A stretch of 64,000 nt of DNA, taken from contig UQGL01000001.1 in assembly GCA_900540595.1 (NCBI GenBank), positions 1 through 64,000 on the forward strand. The letters are read 5' to 3'. Positions 14,756 through 24,789 of this stretch are shown here, one piece after another; position 1 is the stretch's first letter; each line of letters starts with the position of its first letter. The translations under genes and the position numbers were made by a program. The notes beneath the pieces were generated by a model. It saw only the letters and a list, made by a program, of their open reading frames with translations. It did not search any database and was not told the origin of the DNA. Origin of the DNA: an uncultured Oscillospiraceae bacterium (GTDB lineage Bacteria > Bacillota > Clostridia > Oscillospirales > Ruminococcaceae).

Positions 14756-15937
14756 ATGAGTAGACTTGCACTGGAAAAGCACTGCTGGGCCGAGATCGAC
14801 CTGACAGCATTGCGCAGCAATTTTGAATATATCCACCGCGCGGTAGGCGGCGATATCTGTGCCGTTGTCAAGGCCGACGCTTACGGCCACGGCGACACGA
14901 CCATCGCCCACGCCTTGCAGCAGGCCGGTGCGGCGGCGTTTGCCGTCAGCAGCTTGGGCGAGGGACGGCACCTGCGCCGCAGCGGCATCACAAAACCGAT
15001 TTTGATTCTGGGCTTTGCTGACCCGTCCTATGCGGCAGCGTTGGCAGAAAACGACATAGCCACGGCCTGTTTTTCCACAGAGTACGCGCATGCACTCTCC
15101 GCTGCCGCCGTCAAGGCGGGCGTTAAGGTTAAGGTCCACCTGAAGATCGACACCGGCATGGGCCGCATTGGCTTTGCGGTGCGTTCCGGGTTTGATGAAA
15201 CTATCCACGAGCTGGAAGCCCTGTACACCCTGCCGGGGCTGGATATCTGCGGCGTGTTCCAGCATTTTGCCGTGGCGGACAGCAACACCCCTGCGGACAC
15301 CGCCTACACCGATGAGCAGCATGCGCTGTTTGCCAAGGTGGTAGCGCGTTTGCAGGCCGATGGCTTTGCCACCGGCACCGTACACTGTGCCAACTCGGCC
15401 GCGCAGCTGCGCCACCCCGAGTGGCGGCACGATATGACCCGCGCGGGCATCATTTTGTACGGGCTTGACCCCAGCGATGACGTCCGCTTTCCTGCCCTGC
15501 AGCCGGTCATGTCGCTGAAATGCGTTGTGACCTTTGTCAAGGACTTGCAGCCCGGCCAGAGCGTGAGCTATGGGCGCACTTTCACAGCCGAGCGCCCGAT
15601 GCGCGTTGCCACGGTCTGCGTGGGCTACGCCGATGGCTACCCCCGCCGTTTGTCCGGCGGGCTTGGCGTCATGAACATACACGGCCACGCTGCCCCCGTG
15701 GTGGGCCGCGTCTGCATGGACCAGACTATGCTCGATGTAACGGACATTCCTGATGTCAAGATGGGCGACGAGGTCACAGTCTTTGGCCCGGGCGGCGGCG
15801 ACACCGCCGACACTATTGCGGCCAAGGCCCAGACCATCAACTACGAAATTGTCTGCGGGTTGGCGCGCCGCGTGCCCCGCGTATACAAAGAGAACGGCAA
15901 GATCTGCGAGATCTGGAACGATTTGGAGGAAACCTGA
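14756..15937 (+). CDS. alr: Alanine racemase
   Basis: A 393-residue PLP enzyme that interconverts L- and D-alanine for peptidoglycan. Lys39 in [11 protein letters not shown] binds PLP, and the second catalytic base is the Tyr in SYGRTF near residue 271. The length is standard. The stop codon overlaps the lepA start by one base (TGATG), so the two are co-translated. Confidence 0.96.
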   Translation: MSRLALEKHCWAEIDLTALRSNFEYIHRAVGGDICAVVKADAYGHGDTTIAHALQQAGAAAFAVSSLGEGRHLRRSGITKPILILGFADPSYAAALAENDIATACFSTEYAHALSAAAVKAGVKVKVHLKIDTGMGRIGFAVRSGFDETIHELEALYTLPGLDICGVFQHFAVADSNTPADTAYTDEQHALFAKVVARLQADGFATGTVHCANSAAQLRHPEWRHDMTRAGIILYGLDPSDDVRFPALQPVMSLKCVVTFVKDLQPGQSVSYGRTFTAERPMRVATVCVGYADGYPRRLSGGLGVMNIHGHAAPVVGRVCMDQTMLDVTDIPDVKMGDEVTVFGPGGGDTADTIAAKAQTINYEIVCGLARRVPRVYKENGKICEIWNDLEET

Positions 15938-17745
15938 TGGCCCGCAAAAACATCCGCAACTTCTGCATTATTGCCCACATCGACCACGGCAAATCCACCC
16001 TGTCCGACCGTATGCTGGAGCTGACCGACAGCGTTGACAAGCGCACCATGACCGACCAAGTGCTGGATAATATGGACATTGAGAAGGAGCGCGGCATCAC
16101 GATCAAGGCCCGCGCCGTGACGATGCGCTACAAGGCCGATGACGGCGAGACCTATGAGTTCAACCTCATTGATACCCCGGGCCATGTGGACTTTCAGTAC
16201 GAGGTCAGCCGCAGTCTGGCCGCCTGCGAGGGTGCCGTACTGGTGGTGGACGCCAGCCAGGGCGTGGAGGCCCAGACGCTGGCCAACTGCTATCTGGCGC
16301 TTGACCACAATCTGGAGGTCGTGCCGATTTTGAACAAGATCGACCTGCCCAGCGCCGACCCGGACGCCGTTGCCAAAGAGGTCGAGGATGTCATCGGCCT
16401 GCCCTGCATGGAGGCGCCCCGCGTCTCGGCCAAGCTGGGTATCGGCGTTAAGGATGTTTTGGAGTGCGTTGTGCGGGACGTTCCCGCCCCCACCGGCGAC
16501 CCGACGCTTCCGCTGAAAGCGCTAATCTTCGACTCCATCTACGACAGCTACAAGGGCGTTATCGTCTATGTGCGCATCTTTGAGGGCACCGTCAAGCCCG
16601 GTGATACCATCCGCCTGATGAGCACCGGTGCCGAGTTCCAGCTTGTCGAGGTCGGCCACATGGGTGCGACCAGCCTGACCCCCTGCGACAAGCTGGAGGC
16701 CGGCGAGGTCGGTTATCTGACCGCCAGCATCAAGACGGTGCGCGACACCCGCGTCGGCGATACCGTCACGCTGGCAGCCAACCCCACGCCGGAGCCGCTG
16801 CCCGGCTTCCGCACCGTGACGCCGATGGTGTTCTGCGGCATCTACCCCGCTGACGGCGCGGACTACCCCGATCTGAAAGACGCGCTGGAAAAATTGCAGC
16901 TCAACGATGCCAGCCTGACCTTTGAGCCGGAGACCAGTGCGGCGCTGGGCTTTGGTTTCCGCTGCGGTTTCCTCGGTCTGCTCCACATGGAGATCATCAC
17001 CGAGCGTCTTGAGCGCGAGTTCGACCTTGACCTGATCACCACGACCCCCGGCGTCCAGTACCGGCTGACGCTGACCGACGGCACGGTCGAGATCATCGAC
17101 AACCCCTCCGCCTATCCTGACCCGACCCGCATCGTCAAGCAGGAGGAGCCGTTCGTCAACGCCCATATCTACACCCCCAACGACTATGTCGGCCCGCTGA
17201 TGGATCTGTGCCAGACCAAGCGCGGCGTGCTGGTGGACATGAAGTATATGGACGAAACGCGCGTGGACCTGCATTACCTGATCCCGCTGGGCGAGATCGT
17301 CTATGACTTCTTTGACGCGATCAAATCCCGCAGCCGCGGCTACGCCAGCTACGACTATGAGTGGGAGGACTGGCACGAGAGCAAGCTCGTCCGGCTGGAT
17401 TTCCTGCTCAACGGCGAGGTGGTGGACGCGCTGTCGATGATCGTATTTGCCGACAATGCCTACGCCAAGGGCCGCCGCATCTGCGAAAAGCTCAAGGAGA
17501 ATATCCCCCGTGCGCTGTTTGAGATCCCTGTGCAGGCCGCTGTCGGCGGCAAGGTCATTGCCCGCGAGACGGTCAAGGCCATGCGCAAGGATGTGTTGGC
17601 CAAGTGCTACGGCGGCGACATCACCCGTAAGAAGAAGCTGCTGGAAAAGCAGAAGGAAGGCAAAAAGAAGATGCGCCAACTGGGCAGCGTGACCCTGCCG
17701 AGCGAGGCGTTCACCGCCGTGCTGAAGCTGGATTCGGATTCTTAA
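15937..17745 (+). CDS. lepA: Elongation factor 4 (LepA)
   Basis: A 602-residue translational GTPase that acts on stalled or misplaced ribosomes. The G1 motif AHIDHGKST is at 11-19, the G3 segment reads DTPGHVDF, and G4 is NKIDLP. EF-G-like domains follow, and then the LepA-specific C-terminal domain with its basic end ([18 protein letters not shown]). The start overlaps the alr stop. A hairpin repeat follows the stop. Confidence 0.97.
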   Translation: MARKNIRNFCIIAHIDHGKSTLSDRMLELTDSVDKRTMTDQVLDNMDIEKERGITIKARAVTMRYKADDGETYEFNLIDTPGHVDFQYEVSRSLAACEGAVLVVDASQGVEAQTLANCYLALDHNLEVVPILNKIDLPSADPDAVAKEVEDVIGLPCMEAPRVSAKLGIGVKDVLECVVRDVPAPTGDPTLPLKALIFDSIYDSYKGVIVYVRIFEGTVKPGDTIRLMSTGAEFQLVEVGHMGATSLTPCDKLEAGEVGYLTASIKTVRDTRVGDTVTLAANPTPEPLPGFRTVTPMVFCGIYPADGADYPDLKDALEKLQLNDASLTFEPETSAALGFGFRCGFLGLLHMEIITERLEREFDLDLITTTPGVQYRLTLTDGTVEIIDNPSAYPDPTRIVKQEEPFVNAHIYTPNDYVGPLMDLCQTKRGVLVDMKYMDETRVDLHYLIPLGEIVYDFFDAIKSRSRGYASYDYEWEDWHESKLVRLDFLLNGEVVDALSMIVFADNAYAKGRRICEKLKENIPRALFEIPVQAAVGGKVIARETVKAMRKDVLAKCYGGDITRKKKLLEKQKEGKKKMRQLGSVTLPSEAFTAVLKLDSDS

Positions 17746-17754
17746 CGGGGTTTT

Positions 17755-17794
17755 GTTCCTTCTTTACAAAGAAGGAACCGAAGAAATTCCAAAC
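17755..17794. repeat. 40-nt hairpin repeat, copy 1
   Basis: A stem (GTTCCTTCTTT / AAAGAAGGAAC) is followed by a tail ending AAATTCCAAAC. It matches 58484-58523 in inverse orientation over the full 40 nt with a few differences. It lies just after lepA and may act as its terminator. The next 15 nt hold nothing identifiable before locus 2 begins. Confidence 0.65.
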
Positions 17795-17808
17795 AAAATC
17801 ACAATATT

Positions 17809-17981
17809 TGTAGGGGCCGGGCACGCCCGGCCCGCGGCTTTCCGGTAAAATTGCTTTTGCCGTAAGGTTGCGGGCCGCACATGTGCGGCCCCTACCCTGC
17901 TTGTAGGGAGGGGTCTTGACCCCTCCGGGCTGTTTGCGGCCATCGTCATGTTCCCGGAGCGGTCAAGACCGCTCCCTACGA
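17809..17981. repeat. Modular palindrome repeat, locus 2 (two units)
   Basis: Unit a (17809-17896) has a core built on GGGCACGCCC on the left and GCCGCACATGTGCGGC on the right. Unit b (17901-17981) has cores GAGGGGTC-TT-GACCCCTC and GAGCGGTC-AA-GACCGCTC. The linker of unit a (GCGGCTTTCCGG...) recurs at other loci. Confidence 0.85.
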
Positions 17982-18001
17982 ACTACCCATAAACGACATC
18001 G

Positions 18002-18044
18002 CAGCAAAAAAGAGGGTATCTGCCATTTCAGCAGATACCCTCTT
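18002..18044 (-). terminator. Terminator of the alcohol dehydrogenase gene
   Basis: A 14-bp stem (AAGAGGGTATCTGC / GCAGATACCCTCTT) is followed leftward by TTTTTTGC. It lies 17 nt after the stop codon at 18062. Confidence 0.88.
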
Positions 18045-18061
18045 AATTATGTAATACTAAA

Positions 18062-19210
18062 TTACATCAGGCTGCGGTACAGCTCTTTGATCTCCTCAAC
18101 ATTCGTGTCGCGGGGGTTGCCGGGGCAGCAGGCATCGGCAAAGGCGGACTCCGCAAGGAACTGAACATCCTCCTCCTTGAGGATGCCCTTCAGGTCGGCG
18201 GGGATGCCGACATCGGCAGAGAGCTTCTTGACCTCGGCGATCGTTGCATCGGCGGCCTCGGCATCGTTCATCTCGTCGATGTCCTTCACGCCCATGGCCT
18301 TGCCGACAGCGCGGTAGCGCTCACCGGCGGCAGCCTTGTTGTACTCCAGACCGGTGGGCAGGATGATGGCGCAGGCAACGCCGTGGGGGGTGTCATACAG
18401 GGCAGACAGGCCGTGCGCCATGCTGTGAACAATGCCTAAGCCCACATTGGAGAAGCCCATGCCGGCGATGTACTGGCCCAGAGCCATGCCCTCACGGCCC
18501 TCCGGGGTGTTCTGCACGGCACCGCGCAGATTCTCAGAGATCAGCTTGATGGCCTCCAGATGGAACATATCGGAGATGGTGCAGTGGCCCTTGGTGATGT
18601 AGCCCTCAATGGCGTGGGTCAAGGCGTCCATGCCGGTGGCGGCGGTCAGGCCCTTGGGCATGCTGGACATCATATCAGGGTCAACGACTGCGACCTCGGG
18701 GATGTCGTTGGTGTCAACGCAGACGAACTTGCGCTTCTTCTCGACATCGGTGATAACATAGTTGATGGTGACCTCGGCAGCGGTGCCGGCGGTGGTGGGC
18801 ACGGCGATGGTAAAGACCGCATGCTTCTTGGTGGGGGCTACGCCCTCAAGACTGCGGACATCGGCGAACTCAGGGTTGTTGATGATGATGCCGATGGCCT
18901 TTGCGGTATCCATCGAGGAGCCGCCGCCGATGGTGACGATGCAGTCAGCCTCGGCAGCCTTAAAGGCGGCAACGCCGTCCTGAACATTCTGGATGGTGGG
19001 GTTGGGCTTGATCTCGCTGTAAACAGCGTAGGCAAAACCAGCGGCATCCAGCAGGTCAGTGACCTTCTTGGTGACGCCGAACTTGATCAGATCGGGGTCA
19101 GAGCAGACAAAAGCCTTTTTGTAACCGCGGGAGGTCAGCTCGGGAACGATATTCTCGATCGCACCGTGGCCGTGATAAGAGATCGTGTTCAGAACAATAC
19201 GACTTGCCAT
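18062..19210 (-). CDS. fucO: Iron-containing alcohol dehydrogenase, FucO-like
   Basis: A 382-residue group III alcohol dehydrogenase. The NAD-binding motif is IGGGSSMDTAKA near residue 95. The metal ligands are expected in MDALTHAIEGY, VHSMAHGLSAL and DTPHGVACA. Length and motifs are closest to lactaldehyde reductase (1,2-propanediol oxidoreductase), which reduces L-lactaldehyde from fucose or rhamnose breakdown. No fucose genes are nearby, so a general fermentative alcohol dehydrogenase role is also possible. The gene is monocistronic with its own terminator. Confidence 0.88.
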   Translation of the reverse strand: MASRIVLNTISYHGHGAIENIVPELTSRGYKKAFVCSDPDLIKFGVTKKVTDLLDAAGFAYAVYSEIKPNPTIQNVQDGVAAFKAAEADCIVTIGGGSSMDTAKAIGIIINNPEFADVRSLEGVAPTKKHAVFTIAVPTTAGTAAEVTINYVITDVEKKRKFVCVDTNDIPEVAVVDPDMMSSMPKGLTAATGMDALTHAIEGYITKGHCTISDMFHLEAIKLISENLRGAVQNTPEGREGMALGQYIAGMGFSNVGLGIVHSMAHGLSALYDTPHGVACAIILPTGLEYNKAAAGERYRAVGKAMGVKDIDEMNDAEAADATIAEVKKLSADVGIPADLKGILKEEDVQFLAESAFADACCPGNPRDTNVEEIKELYRSLM

Positions 19211-19342
19211 AGAAATTCTCTCCTTTTATTGTATCGGCTTTTGGCCGATGATTTCAGCTTTCAAGCCTATTATACCGTTATTTTTTTGACAGCGCCATTT
19301 GGAAAAGTAGCGCGGACTTTGTGAAAATTCTACAGCAAAAAA

Positions 19343-19370
19343 GTAGGGGCGAGCAATGCTCGCCCCTACA
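19343..19370. repeat. Modular palindrome repeat, locus 3 (single core)
   Basis: A 28-bp element, GTAGGGGCGAGC-A-A-TGCTCGCCCCTAC in outline, with no linker or second core. It lies between the ATPase operon end and fucO. Confidence 0.8.
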
Positions 19371-19385
19371 GCGCACCCGCAAGGG

Positions 19386-20009
19386 TCACGCTTCTTCTTT
19401 CTCTTTCTGCGCCTTGATGACCTTTAAGCGGCTGAATTCCTCACGCTCGCGCTCACTCAGCACCTCATCAATGGATTTGATCGTCCTTTGCATCTGCGGA
19501 ATCTGCACATTGCCGAGGGCGTTCGCGCGCTTCTGGGTCTTTTGGATGGCCTCGGCCAGACGGATAACACTGATCTCGACCTCTGCCAGCTCGACCGTCA
19601 GGGTCTTGACCTCATTGAATTTGAGGTAGGCCACATCGAGGGTGCCGTTTGTCGATTCCAGATCGTAGTACAGCCCCAGCGGCGAGGTGGTGTTCAGCTT
19701 GAGGGTGGGCAGCTCCACGCCCATAACGCTGCGGGTGCTGAGCTGCACACCGCGCTCCACCGGCACACCGGCCGCATAGCCGCCGACAGAGCCCAACATG
19801 ATATTGGCCTTTTTCAGGGCCTCGTAGGCCTCGGCATAGGCCGCCGAGATGCGGTCCTGTATACCTGCCGCGCGGTCGATCAGCTGCATCATCTCGCGCA
19901 CCAGAATATTGCGCTTGCGGTCCATCAGGTCATAGCCCTGCGCGGCCAGCGCCAGACTGCGCTTGGTCGCCATCAGGTTAGATTTTGTAGGAAAAACCTG
20001 CTGTGCCAT
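19386..20009 (-). CDS. ntpD: V/A-type ATPase subunit D
   Basis: A 207-residue central stalk subunit, a long coiled-coil rod that turns inside the A3B3 head. The typical start FPTKSNLMATKRSLALAAQGYDL and the end QRTIKSIDEVLSERERE are clear. It is the last gene of the operon and is separated from ntpB by a type-2 repeat. Confidence 0.95.
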   Translation of the reverse strand: MAQQVFPTKSNLMATKRSLALAAQGYDLMDRKRNILVREMMQLIDRAAGIQDRISAAYAEAYEALKKANIMLGSVGGYAAGVPVERGVQLSTRSVMGVELPTLKLNTTSPLGLYYDLESTNGTLDVAYLKFNEVKTLTVELAEVEISVIRLAEAIQKTQKRANALGNVQIPQMQRTIKSIDEVLSEREREEFSRLKVIKAQKEKEEA

Positions 20010-20033
20010 TGGGTACTCCTTTTATACTGCTTT

Positions 20034-20176
20034 GGCTTCCCCTGCGGGAGGAAGCTGTCACCGAAGGTGACTGATGAGGGCCGAGTGTGCCATTATCACC
20101 CGTCTGCGGGCATTCCTCGCACGCTCTCCCCTCATCCGCCCCTGCGGGGGCACCTTCTCCCCCATGGGGAGAAGGC
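20034..20176. repeat. Type-2 repeat, locus 1 (ntpB-ntpD)
   Basis: It has the layout GGCTTCCCC-hairpin, GTCACC...GGTGAC hairpin, CTGATGAGGG, about 60 nt, CCCCTCATCCG, then a TTCTCCCC...GGGGAGAA hairpin. It sits within the ATPase operon. The same layout occurs at 44854-45009 and 46377-46512. Confidence 0.8.
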
Positions 20177-20183
20177 TTTGGGG

Positions 20184-21572
20184 TTACTTTTTACTGATTC
20201 TCGCCTTCGCAGGCTCGTAGTATTTATCCAGCGTTTCGGCATCGCAGCGATCCAGCGCATTGCGGGGCAGCGCAGCCAGCAGCTCCCAGCCGAGGTCGAG
20301 CGTCTGCTCCATCGTGCGGTCAGTGTTGCCCTGACCGATAAACTCCTGCTCAAACGCACGGCCGAAGGCCATCAGCTGCTTATCGCTCTGGGACAGCTCC
20401 TCCTCGCCGATGACGCTTGCCAGCGCCTTGGCGTCCTGCACCTTGGCATAGCAGGCGAACAGCTGGTTCGACAGGGTGACATGATCCTCACGGGTATAGC
20501 CCGCGCCGATGCCGTCCTTCATCAGACGGGACAGGCTGGGCAGCACGGATACCGGCGGGTACAGGCCCGTGGCATCCATACCGCGGTCCAGCACGATCTG
20601 CCCCTCGGTAATATAGCCGGTCAGGTCGGGGATCGGGTGGGTAATGTCATCGCCGGGCATCGTCAGGATCGGGATCTGCGTCACAGAACCCTTGCTGCCC
20701 TTGATGATGCCGGCCCGCTCATACAGGCTGGCCAGATCGGAATACAGGTAGCCGGGGAAGCCCTTACGGCCGGGGATCTCGCCCTTGGAGGACGAGAACT
20801 CACGCAGGGCCTCGCAGTAGCTTGTCATATCGGTCAGGATGACCAGCACATTTTTATTCAGGTCAAAGGCCAGATACTCGGCCACCGTCAGCGCGGCACG
20901 CGGGGTGATGATACGCTCGATGATCGGGTCATTGGCAAGGTTCAGCAGCATGACAACGCGCTCCATCGCGCCGCAGCTCTCAAAGCTCTCACGGAAATAA
21001 GCGGCCACATCGTTCTTGACGCCCATAGCGGCAAAGACGATGGCAAAATCGGAGCCATCGGCCACGCTGGCCTGCTTGACGATCTGAACGGCCAGCTCAT
21101 TATGCTTCATGCCGGAGCCGGAGAAGATCGGCAGCTTCTGGCCGCGAATCAGCGTGGCCAAGCAGTCGATGGAGGAAATGCCAGTGTGGATGTAGTTGCG
21201 GGGGTAAACACGGCTTACGGGGTTGATGGGCGCGCCGTTGACATCGCGGCGGGCCACCGGGTAGATATCGCCCAAGCCGTCAATGGGGCGGCCGAGACCG
21301 TCCAGCACACGCCCCAGCAGTTCGGGGCTCAAATCCATCATCATCGGGTGGCCGGTCATGACGGTGCGGTTGTTCACAAGGCTCAAACCGCGCGTACCCT
21401 CGAACACCTGAATGACGCAGCGGTCACCGTCCACACGGACGACACGACCGACGCGGGTCGAACCATCGTCGAGGTGCAGCTCGACCATTTCGTCATACTG
21501 CACGCCCTTGACGTCGTCCAGCACGACCAGACTGCCGTTGATTTGGGAAAGTCCGATATGTTCCAGAATCAT
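20184..21572 (-). CDS. ntpB: V/A-type ATPase subunit B
   Basis: A 462-residue non-catalytic nucleotide-binding subunit of the A3B3 head. Family features are the start YKTVS-like ring replaced here by [20 protein letters not shown], the segment [18 protein letters not shown], and [13 protein letters not shown]. It lacks the P-loop found in subunit A, as expected. A GGAGGG site lies ahead of the start; 15 nt separate it from ntpA. Confidence 0.96.
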   Translation of the reverse strand: MILEHIGLSQINGSLVVLDDVKGVQYDEMVELHLDDGSTRVGRVVRVDGDRCVIQVFEGTRGLSLVNNRTVMTGHPMMMDLSPELLGRVLDGLGRPIDGLGDIYPVARRDVNGAPINPVSRVYPRNYIHTGISSIDCLATLIRGQKLPIFSGSGMKHNELAVQIVKQASVADGSDFAIVFAAMGVKNDVAAYFRESFESCGAMERVVMLLNLANDPIIERIITPRAALTVAEYLAFDLNKNVLVILTDMTSYCEALREFSSSKGEIPGRKGFPGYLYSDLASLYERAGIIKGSKGSVTQIPILTMPGDDITHPIPDLTGYITEGQIVLDRGMDATGLYPPVSVLPSLSRLMKDGIGAGYTREDHVTLSNQLFACYAKVQDAKALASVIGEEELSQSDKQLMAFGRAFEQEFIGQGNTDRTMEQTLDLGWELLAALPRNALDRCDAETLDKYYEPAKARISKK

Positions 21573-21587
21573 GTTGTTCCCTCCTCA

Positions 21588-23342
21588 TCAGCCCTGTGCC
21601 ACGGCGGCCAGCTTGGTGTCGATGGCTTTTTGCAGCTCGTCCAGCTTGGCAAAATCGTCGTTGGGCACGGTATACTTCATCTGCACCAGCTCGTCAAACA
21701 GGCCGGTGGCCAGCAGACGGCTGACCGGCACCTGCTTGGCGACGAGCGCGGCGCACTTGTCGTACAGGTACAGAATGGTCTCCATCATCTTCAGCTGCTT
21801 TTCCAGCGGGACATAGGTGTCCACAGCGTGGAAGGCGTTCTGCTGCAGGAAACCGACACGGATAACGCGGGCGATCTCGATCGTCAGCTTCTGGTCATCG
21901 GGCAGTACATCGGAGCCGATCAGCTTGACGATCTGCATAAGGTTGTTCTCCTGCAGCAGCAGGTTGGCGATGCGCTCACGGCAGGACATGAAGTCGTGGC
22001 CGACATTGTCGTAGTACCAGCCGCCGAGGTCGCCCAGATACTCGCTGTAGGAGTCGTTCCAGTTGATGGCGGGATAATGGCGGGCGTAGGCCAGCGATTT
22101 ATCCAGCGCCCAGAAGCAGCGGGTGAAGCGCTTCGTGTTCTGGGTGACAGGCTCCGAGAAGTCGTTGCCCTGCGGGCTGACGGCGCCGATAACGGAGACA
22201 GAACCTTCCGCACCGTTCAGCGTCTTGACATAACCGGCGCGCTCGTAGAACTCGGCCAGACGGCTCGGCAGGTAGGCCGGGTAGCCCTCATCGGCGGGCA
22301 TCTCCTCCAGACGGCCGCTGATCTCGCGCAGGGCCTCAGCCCAGCGGGAGGTGGAGTCGGCCATCATGGCGGCGTGGTAGCCCATGTCGCGGTAATACTC
22401 AGCCAGCGTAATGCCGGTGTAGATGGATGCCTCACGCGCGGCAACAGGCATGTTGGAGGTGTTGGCGATCAGCACGGTACGATCCATCAGGCTCTTGCCC
22501 GTGCGGGGATCGACCAACTCGCTGAATTCCTGCAGCGCCTGCGTCATCTCGTTGCCGCGCTCGCCGCAGCCGACATAGATGATGATGTCCGCATCGCACC
22601 ACTTTGCGATCTGGTGCTGGGTCATCGTCTTGCCGGTGCCGAAGCCGCCGGGGATGGCCGCTGCGCCGCCCTTGGCGAGCGGGAACATCGTATCAATGAC
22701 GCGCTGGCCGGTGATGAGCGGCCGGGGCGAGGTCATGCGCTCGGCAGACGGGCGCGGGGTGCGGATCGGCCACTTCTGGCAGAGGGTCAGCGTGTGCTCC
22801 TTGCCCTTGGCGTCGGTCAATTTGACAACAGGCTCGTTGACGGTGTAGCTGCCGTTGGCGGCGACCCATGTCACGGTACCGGAAACCATCGGCGGCACCA
22901 TGCAGCGGTGCTGGATGGCCGGGGTCTCGGGGCAGGTGGCGTAGATCTGGCCGGGGGTCAGGGTGTCCCCTGCCTTGACGGTCACGGTCACATCCCACTT
23001 GGCTTGCTCATCAAGGGACGGCTCATGCGCGCCGCGCTCGATAAAGCTGCCCATGTCCTTTTCAATGGCGGGCAGCGGGCGCTGGATACCATCATAGATG
23101 TTGCGCAGGATACCGGGGCCGAGCGTTACCGACAGCGGGCCGCCCGTGCTTTCGACAGGCTCGCCCGCCTTCAGGCCGCCGGTCTCCTCATAGACCTGAA
23201 TCGTAGTCTCTTTTTCGTTCATGCGGATGACCTCGCCGACAAGGCGGGCCTTGCCGACATAGACCATCTCCATCATTTCGAGATCGGTCTTGCCCTTGAT
23301 AGTGACAACGGGGCCGTTGATGCTGTAAATTTTATTTTCCAT
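21588..23342 (-). CDS. ntpA: V/A-type ATPase catalytic subunit A
   Basis: A 584-residue catalytic subunit with the P-loop GGFGTGKT and the A-subunit-specific bulge domain (about residues 110-190). The segment VGCGERGNEMTQALQEF follows. It is coupled to ATP hydrolysis or synthesis. I placed the start at the ATG (MENKIYS) at 23342; the frame is open further upstream. It lies between ntpE and ntpB. Confidence 0.97.
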   Translation of the reverse strand: MENKIYSINGPVVTIKGKTDLEMMEMVYVGKARLVGEVIRMNEKETTIQVYEETGGLKAGEPVESTGGPLSVTLGPGILRNIYDGIQRPLPAIEKDMGSFIERGAHEPSLDEQAKWDVTVTVKAGDTLTPGQIYATCPETPAIQHRCMVPPMVSGTVTWVAANGSYTVNEPVVKLTDAKGKEHTLTLCQKWPIRTPRPSAERMTSPRPLITGQRVIDTMFPLAKGGAAAIPGGFGTGKTMTQHQIAKWCDADIIIYVGCGERGNEMTQALQEFSELVDPRTGKSLMDRTVLIANTSNMPVAAREASIYTGITLAEYYRDMGYHAAMMADSTSRWAEALREISGRLEEMPADEGYPAYLPSRLAEFYERAGYVKTLNGAEGSVSVIGAVSPQGNDFSEPVTQNTKRFTRCFWALDKSLAYARHYPAINWNDSYSEYLGDLGGWYYDNVGHDFMSCRERIANLLLQENNLMQIVKLIGSDVLPDDQKLTIEIARVIRVGFLQQNAFHAVDTYVPLEKQLKMMETILYLYDKCAALVAKQVPVSRLLATGLFDELVQMKYTVPNDDFAKLDELQKAIDTKLAAVAQG

Positions 23343-23353
23343 TGCTTTGCCCC

Positions 23354-23944
23354 TCAAATATTGATCTCCAGCCCGGCGTTTTCCAAGAACCACTCGTGCT
23401 GGGCGTTGAGCCGTGCTGCCAGCGTGTCGTCGGCAGCCAGCCCCTTGGCGGCGTTCGCGCCCTTCAGGCCGCCCAGCTCAATGCTGTCATCGGCCGTAAG
23501 TGTCGTGCCTGCGGGCAGCTTGACGCCCTTGAGCAGCGGCAGGTCGATGCTGCGGACGGAAAGGTTGGCGTTCTCCCCCAGTGCTTCGGCCAGTGCGGCG
23601 GCCTCGGTCTGCAGCCAAGCAGCGTACTTGTCGCTGGCGGCAAAATCCGCCAACTGCGCCTTTGCCTTGGCAAAGGTCTCGTCCGCGATCTTCTGGCGCT
23701 GGTCGGCCAGCTTGGCACGGGCCGCCATGCGCGCGGCGCTCAGGTCACGGTTGGCGCGGGTGCGCGCGCGCTCGGTCTCAAAGCGCAGGGTGCGCTCCAC
23801 CCGGGCATTCTCCGCCCGGCGGGTCTCGTCCAGCCGCCCGGTGACTTCGCGCTCGGTCTCCTCTCGGATGGCAGCGCAGGCAGCCTCGCCCTCGGCGCGG
23901 ATGGAATCCAGAAAGCGCTCGGCGCGGGTATCTAATTCGTTCAT
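23354..23944 (-). CDS. ntpE: V/A-type ATPase subunit E
   Basis: A 196-residue peripheral stalk subunit: a long charged N-terminal helix (RAERFLDSIRAEGEAACAAI...) and a C-terminal globular part. The ATG at 23944 is preferred over an in-frame GTG two codons earlier, because the AGAGG site lies 7 nt before the ATG. It is placed by context between F and A. Confidence 0.85.
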   Translation of the reverse strand: MNELDTRAERFLDSIRAEGEAACAAIREETEREVTGRLDETRRAENARVERTLRFETERARTRANRDLSAARMAARAKLADQRQKIADETFAKAKAQLADFAASDKYAAWLQTEAAALAEALGENANLSVRSIDLPLLKGVKLPAGTTLTADDSIELGGLKGANAAKGLAADDTLAARLNAQHEWFLENAGLEINI

Positions 23945-23955
23945 GGTCACACCTC

Positions 23956-24261
23956 TTAAATCTTGACGCCGATGGCCTCGCGGATATAGCGGGTCAGGCG
24001 GTCCTTACCGGCAGCACCGCCGCCGGTGGAAGGCACGGTGATGAGCAGCGGCCCACCGGCAGCGCGGGCACTGTCCAGCGTGGCTGTGTAAGTCTCGGCG
24101 ATCTTCTCGGTGACGAGCAGCACGGCAATGTCGGGCTGGTTGGCGGCATCGGCCAGCGCATGGCGCAGGTCGGCCTCGCTGCGGGCTACGGTGCCCTCAA
24201 TGCCCGCCAGACGCAGGCCGTTCATGGCATCGGAGTTATCGCTGATGAGAAAGAACCGCAT
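23956..24261 (-). CDS. ntpF: V/A-type ATPase subunit F
   Basis: A 101-residue central stalk subunit with the FLISDNSDAMNGLRLAGIEG start and VLLVTEKIAE segment of the family. It binds subunit D in the rotor. Only 4 nt separate it from ntpK. Confidence 0.93.
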   Translation of the reverse strand: MRFFLISDNSDAMNGLRLAGIEGTVARSEADLRHALADAANQPDIAVLLVTEKIAETYTATLDSARAAGGPLLITVPSTGGGAAGKDRLTRYIREAIGVKI

Positions 24262-24265
24262 GGCG

Positions 24266-24640
24266 TTACACCAGCTTAGACAGGATCATGATCGAGATGA
24301 CTAGGCCGTACAGAGCAATGGACTCGCCCAGAGCAACGAAGATCAGGCTCTTACCGAAGGTCTTTTCGTTCTCGCTGTTGGCCGCGATGGCAGCGGGGGC
24401 AGCGGAGGCAACGGCCATGCCGCCGCCGATGCCGGCAAGGCCGGTGGCCAGTGCGGCCGCAACCAGACCGATGCTCAGGGAGGAGTTGTGGTCATTGTCG
24501 GTGTTGACAGTTTCGGAAGAAGAAGCGGCGGCAGTCGTGTCGGCGGTATCATCGGCGGCAAAGACGCCCAGCGCACCGCAGCAGGTAACGGCAGCCACGA
24601 TCAGGATGGTAACGAACAGTTTGCTGAACTTGGTTTTCAT
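24266..24640 (-). CDS. ntpK: V/A-type ATPase proteolipid K with N-terminal signal
   Basis: A 124-residue rotor ring subunit. A signal peptide-like start (KFSKLFVTILIVAAVTCCGALGV, ending FAADD near residue 29) is followed by an Asp/Thr/Ser-rich linker. Two membrane helices come next (about 56-80 and 97-122). Glu106 in GESIALYG is the ion-binding carboxylate, followed by Ser107. The first helix has GIGGGMA where sodium-binding rings often have GIGQG. The single hairpin, instead of the four helices of enterococcal NtpK, plus the leader makes it atypical. Confidence 0.9.
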   Translation of the reverse strand: MKTKFSKLFVTILIVAAVTCCGALGVFAADDTADTTAAASSSETVNTDNDHNSSLSIGLVAAALATGLAGIGGGMAVASAAPAAIAANSENEKTFGKSLIFVALGESIALYGLVISIMILSKLV

Positions 24641-24693
24641 AATGGAACCCTCCGTAATTTTTTATTGTATCCGCGCCTTTTTGTCAGGCGCTT

Positions 24694-24781
24694 TTGTAGG
24701 GGCCGGGCATGCCCGGCCCGCGGCTTCGATTCTATCGACCGGTTGTGGGTTGGTTGCGGGCCGGACATGTCCGGCCCCTAC
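24694..24781. repeat. Modular palindrome repeat, locus 4 (ntpI-ntpK)
   Basis: One full unit with left core GGCCGGGCATGCCCGGCC and right core GGCCGGACATGTCCGGCC, ends TTGTAGG and CCCTAC. It lies inside the ATPase operon between I and K. Confidence 0.85.
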
Positions 24782-24789
24782 GGCGCATC

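Noticed and set aside
19488..23966. A very long open frame (about 1490 codons) on the plus strand across the ATPase genes.
   Set aside because: It is antisense to ntpD, ntpB, ntpA and ntpE, which have clear family motifs. High G+C makes long opposite-strand frames common. Its composition (Arg/His/Gln-rich) resembles no real protein.
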